Shown one piece after another: positions 22,080 to 27,060 of a DNA stretch of 27,060 bases. The position numbers were made by a program, and so were the translations under genes. The stretch lies in NCBI GenBank assembly GCA_964401915.1, contig CAYOAI010000014.1:1-27060 (forward strand), in the 5' to 3' direction. This stretch comes from CAZGZD01 sp964401915. Lineage in GTDB: Bacteria > Patescibacteriota > Microgenomatia > UBA1406 > GWC2-37-13. How positions within the stretch are numbered: the stretch's first letter is position 1; each line of letters opens with the position of its first letter. The notes under the pieces were generated by a model. It made no database searches and was not told the DNA's origin. It saw only the letters and a list, made by a program, of their open reading frames with translations.

Positions 22080-22153
22080 TGGGTGTACGTGGACTCGAAC
22101 CACGGACCTCAGTCTTATCAGGACTGCGCTCTAACCAGCTGAGCTATACACCC
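22080..22153 (-). tRNA. tRNA-Ile (anticodon GAU)
   Basis: Minus-strand cloverleaf, 74 nt. Acceptor GGGTGTA pairs with TACACCC, the anticodon stem is CAGTC/GACTG with loop CTGATAA, and the T loop is TTCGAGT. The discriminator is A and CCA is not encoded. Confidence 0.96.
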
Positions 22154-22181
22154 TACATTTTGCAGCCTGTAGCAACTTTTT

Positions 22182-22190
22182 ATTATATCA
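22182..22190 (-). promoter_or_regulatory. Extended -10 upstream of the tRNA genes
   Basis: TGATATAAT on the minus strand, about 29 nt before the 5' end of tRNA-Ile. No good -35 is visible. It probably drives tRNA-Ile, tRNA-Val and the tRNA-binding-domain gene. Confidence 0.6.
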
Positions 22191-22233
22191 CACCTACCCT
22201 TTTCTGACTCTTCCCCTATTTTGGCTTTTGTGA

Positions 22234-22431
22234 TTGTCATAACGCCACTCATGGTTTAAAATAAGGTAAAGTGGATTCAGAGTAAGCATGATGCGAGTCG
22301 AAGTTGGGTCGCTGAGGTGTTTGTAGCACAATATCTGTCAACAGACAGATAACACATCAACAATTTAACTTCAATATCTCCAATCACGACTTACACTTCC
22401 CTTTTTTTACAAATTAAAGCATAATAAAAAT
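22234..22431 (+). promoter_or_regulatory. Promoter and structured leader of the metal-transport operon
   Basis: TTGTCA (22234-22239), a 17-nt spacer and TAAAAT (22257-22262) predict a start near 22269 and a 5' leader of about 160 nt. The leader can fold as nested stems: AGTCG/CGACT (22296-22300, 22387-22391), GAAGTT/AACTTC (22300-22305, 22367-22372), GAGGTGTT/AACACATC (22314-22321, 22351-22358, one mismatch) and a perfect TATCTGTC/GACAGATA (22332-22351) with AACA loop. A seven-T run (22402-22408) follows. I do not recognise the M-box or yybP-ykoY consensus. A CATAAT at 22420-22425, 6 nt before the ATG, could be a second, leaderless promoter. Confidence 0.5.
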
Positions 22432-23643
22432 ATGTTGTACTATGCGGAGGTTGTAAATAAGCCGGTATATACAGAAGATGGGATTCAGGTCGGGCGACTG
22501 GCTGATTTTATTTTTGAGCAAAAATCAAGGCCTCAGATAACAAAAATATCAGTCCGAAGAAGTAAGGGCGCGATTGTCATTGTGCCTATTGAGTATCTGA
22601 TAAAAGCGAATGGGCGAATAACTATAAAAAAGGGATTTACAGCAGATACTCAGAGTGAAGATGAATTATCTATTGGACATAATCTCCTCAACAAGCAGAT
22701 TATCGATATTAAGGGAAGCAAACTTGTACGGGTAAATGATGTCCTTATTCAAGATAAAAATGGCCTTTATATAGCTGGCGTTGATATTACTATATGGGGC
22801 ATATTTCGCTGGTTGAAGATTGAGGATATGATTTTGAGCGTCCTGGGTTGGTTCCGGGTGCGGGTTGTTCCTGAGAGTTTGTCGTGGACAGATGTGCAGC
22901 AACTTGAGCTTGAGGGTGGTAAAGTCATCCTCAAAAAAGAAGAGGAAAAGCTGGAGAAGATTCACCCAGCTGATCTTGCTGATTATCTTGAGCAGACTTC
23001 AATTGCCAATGTTGACAAACTTCTGGATGAGTTGGATGAAGAATTTTCGGCAGAGATCATCGATAATCTCAAACACACATATCAGAAAGCCGTATTTGAT
23101 AAATTTAGCCTCAAAAAAGCGGCGCAAATCATCTTCTATCTTGATCCAGATGAAGCCGTTGATATCCTTCTTGCAATCAAAAAACCCAAAAGAACACGCA
23201 TCCTCCAGCTTCTTGACCCCGAAAAACGAACAGAGCTTGAATATCTACTCTCTCTCTCAAAGACGCCAATAGGTGAGCTACTTACTTCTGAGTATATATC
23301 AGTGACAACTGAGGATAAGGCGCAGACAGCAACTACTAAGATAAAGCACGAGACTGATGATTTTTCATACCTTGAGTATGTGTATGTCGTGAATAACAAG
23401 AATCAACTTGTCGGTGTTTTTAATCTGCACGAACTGCTACTTCAAAAGCCAGATATACCTGTCTACAAATTCATGCTTCCCAATGTTATCTCAGTCACTC
23501 TCACAACTCCCAAAGAACTCGTAGCCAAAAAGCTACTCAAATACAAGCTTACTGCCCTCCCCGTTGTGGATGCAAAGCGCCGAATTCTGGGGATTGTGAC
23601 ATTTGATGATGTCACTGAAGGGTTGTTTGATCAATTAAATTAA
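22432..23643 (+). CDS. PRC-barrel / MgtE_N / CBS protein
   Basis: 403 aa, soluble. The first about 165 residues hold two PRC-barrel-like units (VGRLADFIFEQ and VRVNDVLIQDKNGLYIAGVDI). An MgtE N-terminal superhelical domain covers about 170-270 (IHPADLADYLEQTS, FYLDPDEAVDILLAI). A CBS pair covers about 275-395 (MTSEYISVTTEDKAQTA-like, then MLPNVISVTLTTPKEL and IVTFDDVTEGL). In MgtE these cytoplasmic domains bind Mg2+ and gate the channel, but no membrane channel is present here. The transporter gene begins 7 nt downstream, so it probably senses magnesium for it. Confidence 0.9.
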   Translation: MLYYAEVVNKPVYTEDGIQVGRLADFIFEQKSRPQITKISVRRSKGAIVIVPIEYLIKANGRITIKKGFTADTQSEDELSIGHNLLNKQIIDIKGSKLVRVNDVLIQDKNGLYIAGVDITIWGIFRWLKIEDMILSVLGWFRVRVVPESLSWTDVQQLELEGGKVILKKEEEKLEKIHPADLADYLEQTSIANVDKLLDELDEEFSAEIIDNLKHTYQKAVFDKFSLKKAAQIIFYLDPDEAVDILLAIKKPKRTRILQLLDPEKRTELEYLLSLSKTPIGELLTSEYISVTTEDKAQTATTKIKHETDDFSYLEYVYVVNNKNQLVGVFNLHELLLQKPDIPVYKFMLPNVISVTLTTPKELVAKKLLKYKLTALPVVDAKRRILGIVTFDDVTEGLFDQLN

Positions 23644-23650
23644 GATATTT

Positions 23651-24889
23651 ATGTTTGCTCGTCTAAAGCGAAAGCTTCTACTTTTTCTTGCTGTCTTGGG
23701 GCCATCCACAATTGCCACTATGGCTGGCAATGATGCGGCTGGTGTGATCACATATTCTCTCTCTGGTGCCAATTTGGGATATGGAATTCTTTTTATATTG
23801 CCGCTTCTTACCATTCTTTATTCCATCACGCAGGAGATCGGATCTCGAATTGCTGTTGTGACAGGAAAAGGCTTGGGCGATCTTATCCGAGAGCGATTTG
23901 GTGTGCGCACTGCTCTTCTTGTCTTTTCGCTTCTTATGATCGCCAATTTCGGATCAATCCTGACGAATGTATCAGCTCTTAAAGCCACGAGTATCTTACT
24001 TGGAGTGCATCCCTCGATATTTGTATTTGGGGCGATAACCTGTGCTTTTCTACTCGTTGTTTTTACTGACTATCAGAAAAGTCAGAAAATATTTTTTGCC
24101 GGAATTCTTCTGTATTTTTGTTATATATTTGCGGCCATTAAGGGGGCTCCTCATTGGAACGAGGCTATGTCATCTCTTGTAATTCCCCCCCGATCTTTTT
24201 TTTCAACTCATTATTTGCTTATCGCTATTGCTGTTGTGGGGACGACGATCACACCGTGGGGACAATTCTTCGTCCAAAGCTATATGAAAGACAAGAACCT
24301 CTCAACAGATATCCTGCCATATGCCCGAGTTGAGGCTTTTTTTGGCGCCTCAATATCTAATATTTTTAGTTTTTTTATCATTGTCGCAACGGCTGCAACA
24401 CTCTTTGTTCATGGTATCCCGCTTTTATCTGGCGAACAGGCAGCTATCGCAATTCGTCCTTTTGCTGGCGAATTCTCGGCAGTACTTTTTAGTTTTGGAC
24501 TACTGAACGCGGCAATTATCGGAATGATTATAATCTCACTTTCATCAGCGTATGTATTTTCTGAGTTTTTTGGATTTGAAGGCACATTGGACGCGCCTTA
24601 TACAAAAAGTCGCACATTCTATACAATCTTTTTACTCAATCTGCTTGTTGCCGGAGTCCTTGTGATGAGTCCAAAGGTATCGCTTTTCAAAATAGTGCTT
24701 TATACTCAGTCTCTCAACGCACTGCTTTTGCCAGTCGTATTCTATTTCCTGCTTAAGATCACGAACGATCGAGAGCTTATGGGGCGCCACGTAAATAGCA
24801 AATGGTATAATGGAATCGTGACTCTCGCCTCTATATTTATTATTCTGGCGGCCGTAGTCGCGACCATTACTTCATTTATACAGGTATGA
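23651..24889 (+). CDS. NRAMP-family divalent metal transporter, Mg-type motifs
   Basis: 412 aa with about 11 membrane helices. TM1 reads GPSTIATMAGNDAAGVITY: the usual DPGN ligand motif is DAAG (28-31), keeping Asp28 but losing Asn. TM6 reads TTITPWGQFF: the MPH motif is TPW, so the metal-binding Met is Thr201. Loss of the soft Met ligand argues against Mn/Fe specificity and resembles the magnesium-transporting NRAMP branch. The partner gene upstream carries MgtE sensing domains, which supports this. There is no SD. It overlaps the next gene by 4 nt (ATGA). Confidence 0.88.
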   Translation: MFARLKRKLLLFLAVLGPSTIATMAGNDAAGVITYSLSGANLGYGILFILPLLTILYSITQEIGSRIAVVTGKGLGDLIRERFGVRTALLVFSLLMIANFGSILTNVSALKATSILLGVHPSIFVFGAITCAFLLVVFTDYQKSQKIFFAGILLYFCYIFAAIKGAPHWNEAMSSLVIPPRSFFSTHYLLIAIAVVGTTITPWGQFFVQSYMKDKNLSTDILPYARVEAFFGASISNIFSFFIIVATAATLFVHGIPLLSGEQAAIAIRPFAGEFSAVLFSFGLLNAAIIGMIIISLSSAYVFSEFFGFEGTLDAPYTKSRTFYTIFLLNLLVAGVLVMSPKVSLFKIVLYTQSLNALLLPVVFYFLLKITNDRELMGRHVNSKWYNGIVTLASIFIILAAVVATITSFIQV

Positions 24890-25710
24890 AAAAGCTTATT
24901 GTGATTGCGGATTGGGCAGATGACAGATTGGCCAGACAGGAGTATAGATCAGCCACAGAAGGAAACCTAAAAGATCCAAGCTTTCCAAATATCACATATG
25001 TCTCCTCTACTCCATCGACTATACATACAGGATTTATCACAGCTCAGATTGTCGAGGTTGAAGAAGCTCTTGGACGTCCTCATGATACGATAATATTTCA
25101 AAATACAGATCCTCGTCTGCAGACTGAGACACATGTTGAGAGGAGCCAGGGAGCTGAGTTTGCAGTGCTGAGACTTAAGTCTGGAATCTTGCTTTGCGGG
25201 CCCAATGCGGGGTATGACTTTTCGTTTATTCGTCACAAAATCGAGCGTGCATATATCTATCGAGGTATGAACGCTGGAAGTCAATTCCGCTCTCGCGACT
25301 TATATTCTCGTGTGTGCGCGCACCTTATGGATAATATGCAAGATGAGCTTGAGCTTGAAGATGTGGGTGCAGCAGCCATACCCCAGCTTGCTGGCTACCA
25401 CGTCGGGCATATAGATAGCTATGGCAATATTAAGACGACCATTCGGCAAAGCGACCTTAAGGGCAAATACGAACTTGGAGACGATATACACATTCGCCTC
25501 AACGGAATTGATAAGAAAGCAAAGTATGTATCCAATCTTTTTGGTGGTGAGATTGGAGAGCTTGTCATATATCCAGGATCTTCTGGTCCCAAGGATGATC
25601 TTTTCCTTGAAGTCTCCATCTGGCGGCATTTTGATGACCATGTCTTTGGTACTGGTCAGCATGAGTTCAACAACCCAAGGCCTGGTATGCAGATTGAGAT
25701 TACAGGATAG
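24886..25710 (+). CDS. SAM hydroxide adenosyltransferase-like protein (DUF62)
   Basis: 274 aa. Family blocks: VIADWADD at the N-terminus (in place of TDFG), LLCGPNAGYDFSFI (APDNG region), FRSRDLYSRVCAHL (FhGRDxFaPvAA region) and VGHIDSYGNIKTTI (VDxFGNxxTN region). Known homologs hydrolyse SAM to adenosine and methionine or make 5'-halo-adenosines. Key residues drift from the consensus here, including the N-terminal Asp context. It is translationally coupled to the transporter by the 4-nt overlap; a link to metal uptake is not obvious. Confidence 0.8.
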   Translation: MKKLIVIADWADDRLARQEYRSATEGNLKDPSFPNITYVSSTPSTIHTGFITAQIVEVEEALGRPHDTIIFQNTDPRLQTETHVERSQGAEFAVLRLKSGILLCGPNAGYDFSFIRHKIERAYIYRGMNAGSQFRSRDLYSRVCAHLMDNMQDELELEDVGAAAIPQLAGYHVGHIDSYGNIKTTIRQSDLKGKYELGDDIHIRLNGIDKKAKYVSNLFGGEIGELVIYPGSSGPKDDLFLEVSIWRHFDDHVFGTGQHEFNNPRPGMQIEITG

Positions 25711-25715
25711 TATCA

Positions 25716-26090
25716 ATGCTCAAAAAACTTAAGGAAGTGAATAATCAATCGTTTTTTACAGAGCCGAATTCTCTATTTAAGTTCTTACTCATCTTTATTC
25801 ATGGCGATATTTTTATACTACTCCCTTTAGTATTCTTTTTGGCAATTTCAGTATTCATAAATGCAAAATTTGGGATAGCGATGATTGGTGTTTACATCAC
25901 GCTACGTTATTTGGGGGAAATGATCTACTGGATCCACCAACAGTTTGGACCCAAAAAATACAGGCCCTACGACTGGGGATTTAAAAATCTGAACAATGAA
26001 GCAATCTACATTCTATACCAGACTTTTTCTCTGACAATGTGTGTCGTTGGAGCAGTTTTGGTTTTTTATGCAGTTTTGTATATATCGTAG
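25716..26090 (+). CDS. Small membrane protein of unknown function
   Basis: 124 aa with about three membrane helices (roughly residues 22-49, 52-68 and 98-123) and a hydrophilic loop with IHQQFGPKKYRPYDWGF between helices 2 and 3. I do not recognise the family. It starts 5 nt after the SAM-enzyme gene with no SD, so it is probably the last gene of the metal operon. It converges on the 16S gene. Confidence 0.7.
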   Translation: MLKKLKEVNNQSFFTEPNSLFKFLLIFIHGDIFILLPLVFFLAISVFINAKFGIAMIGVYITLRYLGEMIYWIHQQFGPKKYRPYDWGFKNLNNEAIYILYQTFSLTMCVVGAVLVFYAVLYIS

Positions 26091-26151
26091 TTCTTTTCTG
26101 TCTCAATCTTTCTCCTTGGATAGGTTTATTTCAGTTTGTCTTTAGCGCTCA

Positions 26152-26244
26152 AATCGGGTTAGGACCGATTCACCACTATCAAATGGTGAGTTTGCTTACA
26201 TAATCTGTAAGCTTGCCTCCATCTGCTTTTCACGGCTTCAGGCA
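26152..26244. other. Chain of four hairpins downstream of 16S
   Basis: AATCGG/CCGATT (26152-26170, 7-nt loop), CACCA/TGGTG (26171-26188), GCTTAC/GTAAGC (26194-26212, 7-nt loop) and TGCCT/AGGCA (26214-26244) follow one another with almost no linker. They lie 57-150 nt after the 16S 3' end on its strand. No T-run follows. The rest of 26091-26301 shows no gene, tRNA or 5S. It may be an rRNA processing/termination structure or a small RNA. Confidence 0.55.
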
Positions 26245-26301
26245 GGACTTCGTAATTTTGGATATGCACGCATAAAATGCCGCATATACAAAAAAAATTA
26301 G

Positions 26302-27060
<759 letters not shown>

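Noticed and set aside
22290..22328. 12-codon ORF (MMRVEVGSLRCL) in the metal-operon leader
   Set aside because: No SD and no unusual composition; it overlaps the predicted stems, so I treat it as chance.

Overview
The window reads as a piece of a Candidate Phyla Radiation (Patescibacteria) bacterial chromosome, probably a metagenome-assembled scaffold because it contains a run of 100 N. Four things point that way. Housekeeping proteins are unusually short (EF-Ts 153 aa, DnaX 349 aa with no tau tail). Gene spacing is tight. The 16S rRNA departs from near-universal positions. A membrane-anchored Clp-like AAA+ protein is present. TAA, TAG and TGA all end genes, so the code looks standard. I cannot place it below phylum level from this sequence.

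Layout. 1-2459 (+): RNase J and RecR, separated by an inverted heptamer-repeat element. 2456-4417 (-): an unknown protein, a previously uncalled 25-codon cysteine-rich ORF with its own promoter and terminator, PRPP synthetase and YbaB. 4449-9756 (-): DnaX, a degenerate YbeY, ribosomal protein S21 (hidden behind an out-of-frame ORF), a DHH-type protein, prolyl-tRNA synthetase and two tandem cytidylate-kinase-like proteins, one broken by the assembly gap. 9761-12677 (-): RseP, RRF, EF-Ts and S2. 12769-17107 (-): GalU, a membrane-anchored Ig-like protein, thymidylate kinase and the AAA+ protein. 17126-17433: repeats and a short transcription unit encoding a 12-residue lysine-rich peptide. 17433-18200 (+): TruB. 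18197-21794 (-): an unknown protein, a DUF4185-like protein, a RecB/Cas4-type nuclease, YjbQ, an endonuclease V-like DNA glycosylase and a free-standing tRNA-binding domain. 21800-22153 (-): tRNA-Val and tRNA-Ile with three REP-like palindromes between them. 22234-26090 (+): a structured leader followed by a PRC/MgtE_N/CBS protein, an NRAMP-type transporter, a SAM hydroxide adenosyltransferase-like protein and a small membrane protein. 26302-27060 (-): the 3' half of 16S rRNA, with no 23S downstream of it.

Two themes tie the window together. First, most protein genes lack a Shine-Dalgarno sequence and instead have a TATAAT-like box ending about 5-11 nt before the start codon, which suggests leaderless mRNAs. 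rpsU and the lysine-rich micro-ORF are the clear exceptions with SD sequences, and the 16S anti-SD is intact. Second, most genes serve translation, replication or nucleotide supply. The metal locus at 22.4-24.9 kb pairs an MgtE-like sensing module with an NRAMP channel whose substrate motifs suggest magnesium rather than manganese or iron. The best candidates for undescribed biology are the cysteine-rich ORF with its possible attenuator, the lysine-rich micro-ORF transcript, the structured leader of the metal operon, the chain of hairpins after 16S, and the duplicated tRNA-Ile 3' end.
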